A DNA stretch of 14,188 bases from CAYXBG01 sp964463145 (GCA_964463145.1 CAYXBG010000043.1:1-14188), one strand, 5' to 3'; shown: positions 1-7,452, counted from the stretch's first letter. The notes: generated by a model from the letters alone, not told the origin. Made by a program: numbers and translations.

Positions 1-53
1 CCGGAACCCATACTAAAGAAATCGTCGATTTCCTCAGACAGAATGCCCAGTAA
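1..53 (+). CDS. Probable C-terminal tail of an upstream gene (partial)
   Basis: A reading frame open from the left edge (first full codon at 3) gives a tail of 16 residues containing HTKEIVDFLRQ and ends at a TAA at 51-53, just before the metalloprotease gene. The helical, charged composition and the short distance to the next start look like the end of a real protein, but the fragment is too short to identify. The frame used by the metalloprotease is also open to the window edge, so this assignment is tentative. Confidence 0.3.
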   Translation, partial: GTHTKEIVDFLRQNAQ

Positions 54-57
54 TAAT

Positions 58-798
58 ATGTCCGACTGGGATACCCCTCCAGACTATACCCACAGACAAA
101 CTATCCTGATCGATCTTCGTGCCTACACTTCGGACCTCCTGGAAGGGCATTTCCAGGAACCTGGGCTAACTATCCAAATAGAATTCTATCCCTATGTCGG
201 ATTGCGTAATACTGTTCGAATCAAGGAGGGCAATCTCTGTTTTCGGCTGAGCGACATGCTAAAGGATGCACCCTTAGACATCCTCAAAGCACTGATAATA
301 ATACTTTTACACAGATTGTGGGATAGGAAGCCTCCTAGAGACTCGCTTTCTATCTACAAGAACCATATAGGTCAACAAAAGATAGTGCGGCGAACCTACA
401 AGGTACGAAAATATCGTGGCCGAAAAAGACTGACATCGCCCAGAGGGACACATTTCAATCTGGCCCCTATCTTTCAGAAACTCAATCAAGAATATTTCAA
501 CAATGAAGTTGAAATCTCCCACCTTTCCTGGAGTGTCAGGAAAACCAGTCGGACACTTGGGCATTATGATCCTGCTCATGAAGCCATAGTAATAAGCAAG
601 ACTCTAGACCAGCCAAACATTCCCAGTTACGTTGTCGCTTTCGTTGTTTTCCATGAAATGCTGCACGCTTTTCTCGGAGAATCAACTCACAATGGGAAGA
701 GACAAACACACGACTCTCGTTTTCGTTTCGCAGAGAAAGACTTCGCTGAGTACCAGGAAGCTACGGACTTTATTGAAAAAGTCTTACGATCTCCATGA
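58..798 (+). CDS. SprT-like / M48-type zinc metalloprotease domain protein
   Basis: Predicted cytoplasmic zinc metallopeptidase-fold protein of about 246 residues. The C-terminal half holds the motif HEMLH (His, Glu, His near residues 199-203), followed about 16 residues later by a THDSRFRFAEKDF segment. Its His is the expected third zinc ligand, as in SprT-like proteins where HExxH is followed by a downstream H-G/D-x-x-F. A basic stretch (RRTYKVRKYRGRKR) precedes the domain and could contact nucleic acid. The first 100 or so residues match nothing I recognise. I chose the ATG at 58, which begins 4 nt after the stop of the probable upstream gene. An in-frame ATG at 43 is the alternative and adds 5 residues. 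Neither has a strong Shine-Dalgarno sequence. The substrate is unknown, and no signal peptide or membrane segment is seen. The fold assignment is fairly secure; any role in DNA-protein crosslink repair, as for SPRTN relatives, is only an analogy. Confidence 0.75.
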   Translation: MSDWDTPPDYTHRQTILIDLRAYTSDLLEGHFQEPGLTIQIEFYPYVGLRNTVRIKEGNLCFRLSDMLKDAPLDILKALIIILLHRLWDRKPPRDSLSIYKNHIGQQKIVRRTYKVRKYRGRKRLTSPRGTHFNLAPIFQKLNQEYFNNEVEISHLSWSVRKTSRTLGHYDPAHEAIVISKTLDQPNIPSYVVAFVVFHEMLHAFLGESTHNGKRQTHDSRFRFAEKDFAEYQEATDFIEKVLRSP

Positions 799-914
799 AA
801 CTCTTTCAATTCATAGATTTGAAGGAGCTTCAGAAGTCTGAAGGGAACACCTAGATTCTACAGCCTTGAGTAGTTAGGGGATTGGTTCCCGACTCCAGCA
901 TTCCGACTGCAAAT

Positions 915-1907
915 CTATTCGCCTGGGAACGAGGCCTCAAGATCATCAGGTGTGACGGCAGCGGTTCCCAATTTAGCTACGACGGCTCCGGCCGCAAGAT
1001 TGGCCAGGACTGAAGCATCCTGAAAAGAGTAACCGCAGGCTAGCGCAGAGCTGACCGTAGCAATCACCGTATCCCCAGCTCCGGTTACATCAAAAACCTG
1101 CTTGGCCGCGGCCTGGATATGATCCGATCCATCCTGATGGAAAAGGGTCATGCCTCCCTCTCCTCTGGTTACAAGTAGTGCCTCGATCCCTGTTTTTTTA
1201 ATCAGCGCAGTAGCCGCCAGAAGCTCAGCGTTACTATCCGCAGCATGTACACCTGCCGCCAGATGGAACTCTACGAGGTTAGGAGTGATAAGAGTAGCCC
1301 CAGAATAGCATGAGAAATCAGCTGTCTTAGGATCCACTGCAACCGGTACTCCTAGGTTCCTAGAAGCGTTTATTAGCAGCTGACAGAGATCGGGAGTTAA
1401 AACACCCTTAGCGTAGTCCGAAAGTATGACAGCATCTGCCCCCTGTAACGCCTCCAGAAAACGATCATAGAGATGCTGCACTAACTCTTCAGAAACGGGT
1501 GCCCGGTCCTCGATATCAGTCCTGCAGATCTGCTGTTGGCGTGCCATAATCCTAGACTTGATAGTCGTGACGCGATTTGGATCAATCACAAAACCATCAG
1601 AGGAAACTTGGCAATTCTCTACTTGTATTGTCAGATCGCGAGCAGCCAGGTCTTTACCTACTACTCCCAACAGCGCAACATTCTGGACACCCAGAGAAGC
1701 CAGGTTGGTGGCTACGTTAGCAGCTCCACCGGGATGCATGGTAGTTTGCTCCACGGCCACAACCGGCACCGGTGCTTCGGGAGAGATACGGTCAATCTTT
1801 CCCCAGACAAAGCGGTCCAGGACTAAGTCCCCCACTACAACAATTCGACAATTCTGCACCTTGGCAAATAAATCACGTAGCTGGTTCCTATTTATCAAAA
1901 CGGCCAC
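915..1907 (-). CDS. rfaE1: D-glycero-beta-D-manno-heptose-7-phosphate kinase (HldE kinase domain only)
   Basis: Phosphorylates D-glycero-D-manno-heptose 7-phosphate to the 1,7-bisphosphate in the cytoplasm, a step toward the ADP-heptose used for the LPS inner core. It is a PfkB/ribokinase-family protein. The N-terminal block GDLVLDRFVWG (26-36) followed by ISPEAPVPVV (41-50) is characteristic of RfaE, GGAANVA (60-66) is the substrate-side glycine pair, and DVTGAGDT (273-280) carries the catalytic Asp279 and anion hole. At 330 residues it is the kinase alone, without the nucleotidyltransferase half of bifunctional HldE. RfaE2 must therefore be encoded elsewhere. The listed start is GTG at 1907, but an AAGG-type ribosome site lies almost against it. 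A TTG at 1898 sits about 8 nt from AAGGTG and may be the true start, three residues shorter. The gene is divergent from the heptosyltransferase-like gene, consistent with a shared LPS role. Confidence 0.9.
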   Translation of the reverse strand: MAVLINRNQLRDLFAKVQNCRIVVVGDLVLDRFVWGKIDRISPEAPVPVVAVEQTTMHPGGAANVATNLASLGVQNVALLGVVGKDLAARDLTIQVENCQVSSDGFVIDPNRVTTIKSRIMARQQQICRTDIEDRAPVSEELVQHLYDRFLEALQGADAVILSDYAKGVLTPDLCQLLINASRNLGVPVAVDPKTADFSCYSGATLITPNLVEFHLAAGVHAADSNAELLAATALIKKTGIEALLVTRGEGGMTLFHQDGSDHIQAAAKQVFDVTGAGDTVIATVSSALACGYSFQDASVLANLAAGAVVAKLGTAAVTPDDLEASFPGE

Positions 1908-2021
1908 ACCTTACCACAGCGCCCCCTTTCTTCTGTCTACTATAATCGGCAATTGATGGTTACAACATCATGGACTGTTAGAATCGTAGCTGTTTGAAAA
2001 ATTGAACAACTGAAAGAGTGT
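1908..2021. promoter_or_regulatory. Divergent promoter region, rfaE1 / glycosyltransferase
   Basis: This 114 nt spacer separates two head-to-head LPS genes and must hold both promoters unless one is transcribed from further away. On the plus strand there is an exact TATAAT at 1941-1946, but no good -35 box 16-18 nt upstream. On the minus strand TTGTAA followed 15 nt later by TATAGT covers the same bases and could serve rfaE1. The overlap of the two -10 boxes would make the promoters mutually exclusive if both are real. Individual boxes are weak evidence; the divergent arrangement is the stronger argument. Confidence 0.4.
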
Positions 2022-3041
2022 GTGAATTTGAAACGTATTCTATTGGGGCGCATCGGAGCCCTTGGAGACACACTAATGGCTTTGCCGGTGGCTCGATTTC
2101 TGAAGGAGGAATCAGAGCTCGACATCGACTTCCTTTGTACCGAGAGGTTAACCCCATTGGTGGAAATGTCACCTTGGGTAAACCGGGTATATGGACTAAA
2201 AAACCGCCATTTACCTTTCCTTCTCTCAGCGGAAAAACAACGTCTCGCCAGAAAATTAGCCGGCAATCGGTACCACTACGCTGTTCTTATGGAAAATGCT
2301 CCCGGCTTCCTAAGTCTTCTAGAGCGCTCAGCTATTCCCAATATCCAAAGTTTTCTCAATTTTCCTTTCGAATCCAATGCTCATAGTACAATTAACAATC
2401 TCCGGCTGGCTGGTGCCAGTATCAAAATTTCAGAGCCGCGTTCTGTTGATCTGAATTTACCGGAACCCAAAAAACAAGATGTATTGGAATGCCTAGAGGG
2501 ACTCCCCTCGCCCATAATTGGACTACACCCCGGTTACGGACTACCTCAACGAAAAACTAACCAAAGTGAAAAACAGAGAGGCTGGCCTTCTAAATCATTC
2601 GTCAGCCTGGGGCAAGCGCTGCAAAATCTGGGCGCCTCCATTGTTTTGACTGGATCTTCTGAAGACGGCCCAGCTTGTCAAAGACTTGCCCGAGACCTGG
2701 ATCACTCGCGGACGCGTATCTTAGCAGGCCAAACCACACTACCACAGCTAGCTAGTCTTATTCGGAAACTCCAGCTCTTTGTTTCTGTGGACTCCGGACC
2801 AGCCCACCTCTGCGCGGCGGTTGGCACTCCTCTTATCGTACTGTGGGGACCTGGAAAATGGATTCAAACACGACCCATATCGAATGGAGGAGAAGTCATC
2901 CTGCTCCGCAAAGAACTTCCCTGCTCTCCTTGTTACGACACGCCAGCAATGAAAACATGTCTGAAAAACATCTGCATGCAGTTTATCAGGGTCGACGAAG
3001 TCTTATTTCATTGCCAAAGGGTCTTAGATCAAACTCCATAG
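2022..3041 (+). CDS. Glycosyltransferase family 9 (heptosyltransferase-like)
   Basis: Likely transfers heptose or a related sugar from a nucleotide donor to lipid A-core on the cytoplasmic face of the inner membrane (GT-B fold, family GT9). The N-terminus KRILLGRIGALGDTLMALPV contains the GxxGDxLMALP acceptor-side motif typical of the family. The C-terminal half has VSVDSGPAHLCAAVGTPLIVLWGP, with D257-SGPAHL as the donor-binding signature. The last 40 residues carry a cysteine cluster (CSPC, then two more Cys and a CM pair), common in WaaF/WaaC-like relatives. At 339 residues the length is normal. The start is GTG at 2022, preceded by a GAAAGAG purine run. The donor and acceptor cannot be told from sequence. 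The divergent rfaE1, which makes ADP-heptose precursor, favours a heptosyltransferase. No terminator is visible in the 17 nt before the convergent trm112-like gene. Confidence 0.85.
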   Translation: MNLKRILLGRIGALGDTLMALPVARFLKEESELDIDFLCTERLTPLVEMSPWVNRVYGLKNRHLPFLLSAEKQRLARKLAGNRYHYAVLMENAPGFLSLLERSAIPNIQSFLNFPFESNAHSTINNLRLAGASIKISEPRSVDLNLPEPKKQDVLECLEGLPSPIIGLHPGYGLPQRKTNQSEKQRGWPSKSFVSLGQALQNLGASIVLTGSSEDGPACQRLARDLDHSRTRILAGQTTLPQLASLIRKLQLFVSVDSGPAHLCAAVGTPLIVLWGPGKWIQTRPISNGGEVILLRKELPCSPCYDTPAMKTCLKNICMQFIRVDEVLFHCQRVLDQTP

Positions 3042-3058
3042 CCTGATCTATAGGGATT

Positions 3059-3274
3059 CTAAGTCTCCTCTGAAGCCTTGCTGGTATCACCGGCAATGTC
3101 GGGGACAGCCTCGTCAATCAACATTACTGGGATACCCTCCTTGATTGGATAAACCAGACGACAGGAATCGCACCGAACTCCACTCCCATCTGAGATCAAT
3201 GCAACCTCTGACTTGCAAGCCGGACAAGCAAGGATATCAATTAATTCTCTGCTGATAGGTAAATCACTAGCCAT
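3059..3274 (-). CDS. Trm112 family small zinc-binding protein
   Basis: A 71-residue protein of the Trm112/YcaR (UPF0434) family. Two CxxC pairs, C17-PA-C20 and C35-DS-C38, form a likely zinc site, and the segment LVYPIKEGIPVMLIDEA is the family hallmark. In eukaryotes and archaea Trm112 activates methyltransferases. In bacteria the partner is usually unknown. The start is the ATG at 3274, with GGTGA five bases upstream; a TTG directly before it (3277) is less likely. It follows cinA on the same strand after 123 nt, longer than the other gaps in this run, so it may have its own promoter. The acidic tail (DTSKASEET) is likely disordered. Confidence 0.88.
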   Translation of the reverse strand: MASDLPISRELIDILACPACKSEVALISDGSGVRCDSCRLVYPIKEGIPVMLIDEAVPDIAGDTSKASEET

Positions 3275-3286
3275 CAATTCACCGTC

Positions 3287-3315
3287 AATCTATGTTAATC
3301 GAACAAGGTCGTCAA
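3287..3315 (-). promoter_or_regulatory. Candidate sigma70-type promoter for the Trm112 gene
   Basis: Reading the minus strand, TTGACG (3315-3310) is followed after exactly 17 nt by TAGATT (3292-3287). The -35 matches the consensus at five of six positions and the -10 at four of six. It lies in the unusually long gap between cinA and the Trm112 gene. The predicted start of transcription, near 3280, falls only about 6 nt before the ATG and would cut into the GGTGA ribosome site. Either the message is nearly leaderless or this match is accidental. Confidence 0.3.
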
Positions 3316-3397
3316 CCTATCAAAACGCCAGTCAGTAGATTGCTTTCGAAAATCCACAAACACATTGACCTCTCTTTTACAGCCTCTGCTGCTGCAA

Positions 3398-4669
3398 TTA
3401 CAATATTTCTCGACGCAACCAATCCATGGCAAATCGAGCAGATCGAAGACGAACCGTCTGACGATTCCCAGGAAACACCCTTTTCTTCACCTTAACCTCA
3501 CCATTGACTGAAATAGCAGAAAAGACTAAACCCAGAGGCTTGTTCTTACTGGAGCCACTCGGGCCTGCAATGCCGGTCAGAGCAACAGAGACTTTAGAGT
3601 TCATGAGGGCGCATACCTTAACAGCCATTTCCTCCGCTATTGGAGCACTTACCGCCCCCCATTGCGACAATTTTTCCTGAGAAATATTAAGGACGGATGT
3701 TTTAATATCGTCGTTGTAAGCTACTACTGTGCCTGAGAAAAATTCCGAGCTGCCCGGTACATCCGTCAACATTTTTGCTAATAATCCACCTGTACACGAT
3801 TCTGCAGTCGCAACTACCAATCCCTTTTCCAAAAGCAAATCACCCACGACAGAAGCTAGGGATTGGTTTTTGTCTGCAAATACAGCTTCTCTTAATTCCC
3901 TTCTGACATTTTCCACCAATTCTCCAAGTCGGCACACGCACTCCTTAGATGACAGGTTTTGTCTGCAGCTAAAGTGAAGATCGACAATGCCTGGAGAAGA
4001 TAAAATGGTAGTGTTTATCTCCTCATATTCTTGATAAATAGGGGCTATCCTCGCATCTACTGCAGATTCTCCCAGTGAGGCCACACGGAGATGCTCTGAG
4101 AAGAATTGGTCGCCTGGCACCTGCTCACGTATTCGATTTAACACCTGTTCTCGAAACATAGGTTTCAGTTCAGCCGGAGGACCAGGTAACAGAAACAAAG
4201 AACAGTCATTAATCTTCATATAAAGACCTGGGGCCGTCCCACGGAAATTTTTTAGAACGGTAGCGCCCTCAGGCACTTTTGCCTGCCGACGATTGTTCTC
4301 AGTCAGTTTCAAGCCGAAACGAGAGACTCTTTTTTCAATATTCTCCATCAAAGCACCATCAAAATAGAGAGGGCGATTTAAAGCTTCTGCTACTACCTCG
4401 CGGGTGATGTCATCGGTTGTCGGGCCAAGCCCTCCCGTGACAATAACCACTTGGGCCGATTGGAGCGCCTGTTGAACACTCTGGGAAATCTGCTCTGAAT
4501 TGTCACCAACGACCAGTTTTCGCTCTACTCGAATGCCGAGCTGATTGAGATGTCGGGTCAGAAAAAGTGAGTTCGTGTCTACCTTTTCGGGAGTCAGTAA
4601 CTCCGAGCCAACAGCAATGATTTGGGCCCTCGACTCAGAGATCTTCTTTGATTCATCGGAATCCTGCAT
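3398..4669 (-). CDS. cinA: CinA family protein, two-domain (nicotinamide-nucleotide amidase type)
   Basis: Full-length 423-residue CinA. The N-terminal MoCF-biosynthesis-like domain (about 14-180) has GSELL (21-25), VTGGLGPTTDDITRE (77-91) and LPGPPAE (161-167). In the family it carries ADP-ribose pyrophosphatase-type activity. The C-terminal domain (about 265-423) has ATAESCTGG (287-295), with the Ser291 region forming the amidohydrolase site, and LTGIAGPSG (364-372). It deamidates NMN in pyridine-nucleotide recycling. Both active-site blocks look intact. The ATG at 4669 lies 5 nt after the pgpA stop, with GAGG only 3 nt ahead of it, so translation may depend on coupling from pgpA. The first 13 residues are charged and outside the conserved core. 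The older name competence-damage protein comes from co-transcription with recA in other bacteria, which is not seen here. Confidence 0.92.
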   Translation of the reverse strand: MQDSDESKKISESRAQIIAVGSELLTPEKVDTNSLFLTRHLNQLGIRVERKLVVGDNSEQISQSVQQALQSAQVVIVTGGLGPTTDDITREVVAEALNRPLYFDGALMENIEKRVSRFGLKLTENNRRQAKVPEGATVLKNFRGTAPGLYMKINDCSLFLLPGPPAELKPMFREQVLNRIREQVPGDQFFSEHLRVASLGESAVDARIAPIYQEYEEINTTILSSPGIVDLHFSCRQNLSSKECVCRLGELVENVRRELREAVFADKNQSLASVVGDLLLEKGLVVATAESCTGGLLAKMLTDVPGSSEFFSGTVVAYNDDIKTSVLNISQEKLSQWGAVSAPIAEEMAVKVCALMNSKVSVALTGIAGPSGSSKNKPLGLVFSAISVNGEVKVKKRVFPGNRQTVRLRSARFAMDWLRREIL

Positions 4670-4674
4670 TGGCC

Positions 4675-5166
4675 TCAGACTCCAATCGTTGTAAAAAACA
4701 TAGCCCAGATCTGAGCCACTGCGATAGCTAACACTCCTGCATATAGCCCCGCCACAACATCATCCATCATGATGCCTAACCCTCCAGGAAGCGATTCGGC
4801 TCGGCGACAAGGAAAAGGCTTTGCTATATCGAAAAATCTGAACAAGAAAAAACCTAAAATGATCATTGGAATCGATAAGGGAATGATTAGGAAGGTCAGA
4901 AACTGACCAGCTACCTCGTCAATAACGACACAAGAGGGATCTCGCTCTCCCAAGCCCGCCTCAGCTGTACCAGACACAAAGACTCCCACTGTCAGTGTTA
5001 ATAGGAAGATGCACCAAAGAAAGAGACATAACGATTGAGGGATAAATTGATAGACGAGAAGAGTAATACAAACCGCTCCTAGAGAGCCCCAGGTACCGGG
5101 AGCCAGGGGGAGCAACCCCAGGCCAAGGCCTACTGCAAGCCACCAACCAATTAGTCTAGAGACCAT
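4675..5166 (-). CDS. pgpA: Phosphatidylglycerophosphatase A
   Basis: Inner-membrane enzyme that dephosphorylates phosphatidylglycerol phosphate to phosphatidylglycerol. The 163 residues carry the family motifs in order: APGTWGSLGA near 22-31, ERDPSCVVIDEVAGQFL, then FRFFDIAKPFPCRRAE and GGLGIMMDDVVAGLYAG, with the acidic DD pair at the active site. Three to four hydrophobic segments surround these. The frame is open upstream to an ATG at 5226, but that would put 20 extra residues inside yacG. An AGAGG box sits about 6 nt before the ATG at 5166 (ATG AGT ATG, the second ATG), and conserved sequence begins there, so I take 5166. The gene overlaps the end of yacG by 11 nt, suggesting coupled translation. 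Confidence 0.9.
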   Translation of the reverse strand: MVSRLIGWWLAVGLGLGLLPLAPGTWGSLGAVCITLLVYQFIPQSLCLFLWCIFLLTLTVGVFVSGTAEAGLGERDPSCVVIDEVAGQFLTFLIIPLSIPMIILGFFLFRFFDIAKPFPCRRAESLPGGLGIMMDDVVAGLYAGVLAIAVAQIWAMFFTTIGV

Positions 5167-5344
5167 ACTCATCCTCTGATGGACCCTCAGATGCAGTTTC
5201 TTCTGCAGGAAAGCAATGGTTGCCATTCAGCCAGTCTCTCAAATCAAGAAGCCGACAACGCTCTGTGCAAAAAGGAAACTCTTTAGAATCCCTTTTAAAA
5301 GACCGGTCACACCTAGAACAATGGCACCTCAAGCCCTCCTTCAT
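5156..5344 (-). CDS. yacG: YacG-type zinc-binding DNA gyrase inhibitor
   Basis: A 62-residue zinc-ribbon protein of the YacG family. The four ligands are in C9-SR-C12 and C26-TER-C30, followed by the family segment RLLDLRDWLNG. In E. coli YacG binds GyrB and inhibits gyrase. The acidic C-terminus (ETASEGPSEDEYGL) is also typical. Its ATG overlaps the rimO stop in an ATGA arrangement (5341-5344), and its own end runs 11 nt into pgpA, so all three are probably translated from one message. Length and motif are normal. The gyrase role is transferred by family membership only. Confidence 0.88.
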   Translation of the reverse strand: MKEGLRCHCSRCDRSFKRDSKEFPFCTERCRLLDLRDWLNGNHCFPAEETASEGPSEDEYGL

Positions 5345-6687
5345 GACACTACCGTACCCACTAGATCATAGGGGTGCGCCTTGTCGATCCTAACATTGTG
5401 TATCTCTCCCGGTTCCATGTCTCGATCAACACCGTCTACTAAATAGACTACTCCGTCAATATCGGGAGCCTGTCCTTGAGTCCGACCTTGCCACAAAAAA
5501 TCACTTTCCTTAGAAACTCCCTCTAGCATGACTGGTATTTTCTTGCCTATCATTCGTGTGTTCAATTCATGAGAGATCTTGGACTGGAGATTCATAAGTC
5601 TATCCCGTCGTTCTAATTTAATCTCATCGGGAATTTTCCCGGGCAGAAGATGGGACTCAGCGTGCTCTTCATCTGAAAAGACAAATGCACCTAGTCGATC
5701 AAACCTAACTTCTTCCGCAAACTCCATGAGTTGGTCGAAGTCATCGTCAGTCTCTCCCGGAAATCCAACAATCATTGTCGTCCTCAAGGCAGCATTGGGG
5801 ATTCTTTCCCGGATGCGAGCCACAAGCCTGGTTAATGAGCCCCGATTTCCTCCGCGTTTCATTCCTTTAAGAACTAACCTTGATGCATGTTGCAGAGGCA
5901 GATCAATGTAGCTGCAGACCTTTGGACATTCACGGATAGTGTCCAGCAAGTCGACCGAGATATTGTTTGGGTATGCGTACAAAAACCTCACCCATTCTAC
6001 TCCTGTAATTTCATTCAACCTTGCAAGTAGCTCTGCCAATCCATTCTTATTGCCCATGTCCCATCCATACATAGTGGTGTCCTGACCCACCAGATTGAGT
6101 TCTCGCACACCAAGTCGCGTCAACCGCTCAGCCTCTTCGACAACTGAATCAAAGGGGCGGCTTCGAAAACTTCCCCGCATCTGGGGAATCACACAAAAGG
6201 TACAAGGATGGTCACACCCTTCGGCAATTTTGATATAGGCAGTGTGCCCAGGTGTCGTTAACTCACGCGGGTTGCTGTGGTCGTAAAGGAAGAGCTCTCT
6301 ATCTTCAAAAACAGGTGTCGGCTGGGTAACAGGCCCACTCAGATCTTGACATAATTCTAGAATCTTAGGGATCTCATTAGTTCCGATGACTGCATCTACC
6401 TCGGGAATAGACTCCTGGATTTCCTTGCGATATCGCTCCACAAGACATCCTGCGACGATTAAGCGCTGACATCGGCCTGTGGTCTTTTCACGCACCATTT
6501 CTAGAATAGTGTCGATCGACTCCTGTTTTGCTGATTGGATAAAACCACAAGTATTGACAATTAAAATCTCTGCTTCTTCCTGGTGTGAGGTCAACTCGTG
6601 GCCCGCTCTTTTCAACAACCCTAGCATCACCTCGCTATCGACAAGATTCTTAGGGCACCCCAGACTGACAAAACCTACTTGAGCCAT
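5341..6687 (-). CDS. rimO: Ribosomal protein S12 methylthiotransferase RimO
   Basis: Radical-SAM enzyme that adds a methylthio group to an aspartate of ribosomal protein S12. Of its 448 residues, the N-terminal UPF0004 domain carries C11 (SLGCPKNLVDSE), C47 (VNTCGF) and C81 (AGCLVERY), ligating the auxiliary [4Fe-4S] cluster. The radical-SAM core has C158-DHP-C162-TF-C165, and a TRAM domain occupies about 378-446. The SLGCPKNLVDSE start block separates RimO from MiaB. All cysteines are present. The ATG at 6687 has no recognisable Shine-Dalgarno sequence, but an exact TATAAT lies 9 nt upstream, which may mean a leaderless message. It is the first gene of the minus-strand run that continues with yacG, pgpA and cinA. 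Confidence 0.95.
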   Translation of the reverse strand: MAQVGFVSLGCPKNLVDSEVMLGLLKRAGHELTSHQEEAEILIVNTCGFIQSAKQESIDTILEMVREKTTGRCQRLIVAGCLVERYRKEIQESIPEVDAVIGTNEIPKILELCQDLSGPVTQPTPVFEDRELFLYDHSNPRELTTPGHTAYIKIAEGCDHPCTFCVIPQMRGSFRSRPFDSVVEEAERLTRLGVRELNLVGQDTTMYGWDMGNKNGLAELLARLNEITGVEWVRFLYAYPNNISVDLLDTIRECPKVCSYIDLPLQHASRLVLKGMKRGGNRGSLTRLVARIRERIPNAALRTTMIVGFPGETDDDFDQLMEFAEEVRFDRLGAFVFSDEEHAESHLLPGKIPDEIKLERRDRLMNLQSKISHELNTRMIGKKIPVMLEGVSKESDFLWQGRTQGQAPDIDGVVYLVDGVDRDMEPGEIHNVRIDKAHPYDLVGTVVS

Positions 6688-6695
6688 ATCAGAAC

Positions 6696-6701
6696 ATTAT
6701 A
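6696..6701 (-). promoter_or_regulatory. Exact -10 box (TATAAT) just upstream of rimO
   Basis: On the minus strand a perfect TATAAT ends 8 nt before the rimO ATG at 6687. Transcription starting about 7 nt downstream would begin at or within 1-2 nt of the start codon. No convincing -35 hexamer is found 16-18 nt upstream. The box lies in the divergent spacer shared with the TerB-domain gene. Confidence 0.4.
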
Positions 6702-6776
6702 CTTCTAAGAACCTAAAGTCCCACTACCCGCAAGTATTTCTTCTGTAAAGAGTTTCTGGGGGAGGGAGGTCACTTG

Positions 6777-6786
6777 CACCATGGTG
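6777..6786. repeat. 10-bp perfect palindrome CACCATGGTG in divergent spacer
   Basis: A perfect palindrome lies between rimO and the TerB-domain gene, about 65 nt before the TerB start. It could be a small operator, but a 10 bp palindrome is expected by chance more than once in every hundred kilobases, and no second copy is seen nearby. An ATG inside it opens only a 12-codon frame. Confidence 0.2.
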
Positions 6787-6850
6787 TGGGTTGGAAAAAT
6801 CACCCGGCGCAAAAAATAGCTCACATTCAATTCGTGGTATAAGGTGTAAA

Positions 6851-7381
6851 ATGCAATTGATTCGCGATCTATTCGGTATCCCTGAACCGGGGGAAAACCA
6901 CTCTGACATTACCAGTGACTCGATTCAAGAGATCACCAAAAAACTAGTAAAACTTCCCCCAGAAAAGGCATGTAAGGTCGCTGCTTTCGCTTATCTTTTA
7001 GGTCGTGTCGCTCACGCCGATTTGAAAATCACTTCTGAAGAAACAAGGGCAATGGAGCAAATCATTGTTGATCACGGAGAGCTGTCTCCAGAAGAAGCTA
7101 CCATTGTAGTGCAAATAGCCAAGGCTCAGAACTTGCTTTTCGGCGGCACTGAAAATTACTTGGTGGGTCGAGAATTCAAGAGAATAACTCAATTATCGGA
7201 GAGACTAGGCCTCCTCAAATGTCTTTTCGCCGTTTCGGCCTCGGACGATATTATTTCTCTGACCGAGGACAATGAGATCAGGAAAATTTCTAAAGAACTA
7301 GGGATCTCTCACAAAGAATTCATTAGAACCCGTCTTGCATTCCGTGAACATTTGTCTGTGTTGAAGGGCAAACTAGGCTAA
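6851..7381 (+). CDS. TerB-domain (TerB/DjlA-like) helical protein
   Basis: A 176-residue, probably cytoplasmic, all-helical protein. Two TerB-like metal-binding turns are visible: LGRVAHADLKITSEETRAME (about 50-69) and FAVSASDDIISLTEDNEIRK (about 126-145). Both show the xADxxIxxxE pattern of the tellurite-resistance TerB/DjlA N-terminal fold. The C-terminus (SHKEFIRTRLAFREHL) also fits that fold. I chose the ATG at 6851 because AAGGTG sits 4 nt ahead of it. A longer frame from TTG at 6791 adds 20 unconserved, basic residues. No other ter genes (terC, terD, terZ) are nearby, so a tellurite role should not be assumed. Standalone TerB-fold proteins of this size are common and mostly uncharacterised. 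It stands alone, divergent from rimO and convergent with the membrane-protein gene. Confidence 0.75.
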   Translation: MQLIRDLFGIPEPGENHSDITSDSIQEITKKLVKLPPEKACKVAAFAYLLGRVAHADLKITSEETRAMEQIIVDHGELSPEEATIVVQIAKAQNLLFGGTENYLVGREFKRITQLSERLGLLKCLFAVSASDDIISLTEDNEIRKISKELGISHKEFIRTRLAFREHLSVLKGKLG

Positions 7382-7452
7382 CAGGACTGATCTCGCGGAC
7401 ATTCTGAAGCAGACTAAAGCTCCGGCCTTCGCTATCACAAAGAGGGCCCTGC

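Noticed and set aside
828..843. Six-bp hairpin (CTTCAG/CTGAAG with AAGT loop) 30 nt after the metalloprotease stop, with a longer GGGAAC/GTTCCC pair at 843-890
   Set aside because: There is no T-run after either stem on either strand, so I do not call a terminator.
3292..3495. 67-codon plus-strand frame between the Trm112 gene and the end of cinA
   Set aside because: About half of it is antisense to the cinA C-terminus and it shows no family resemblance.
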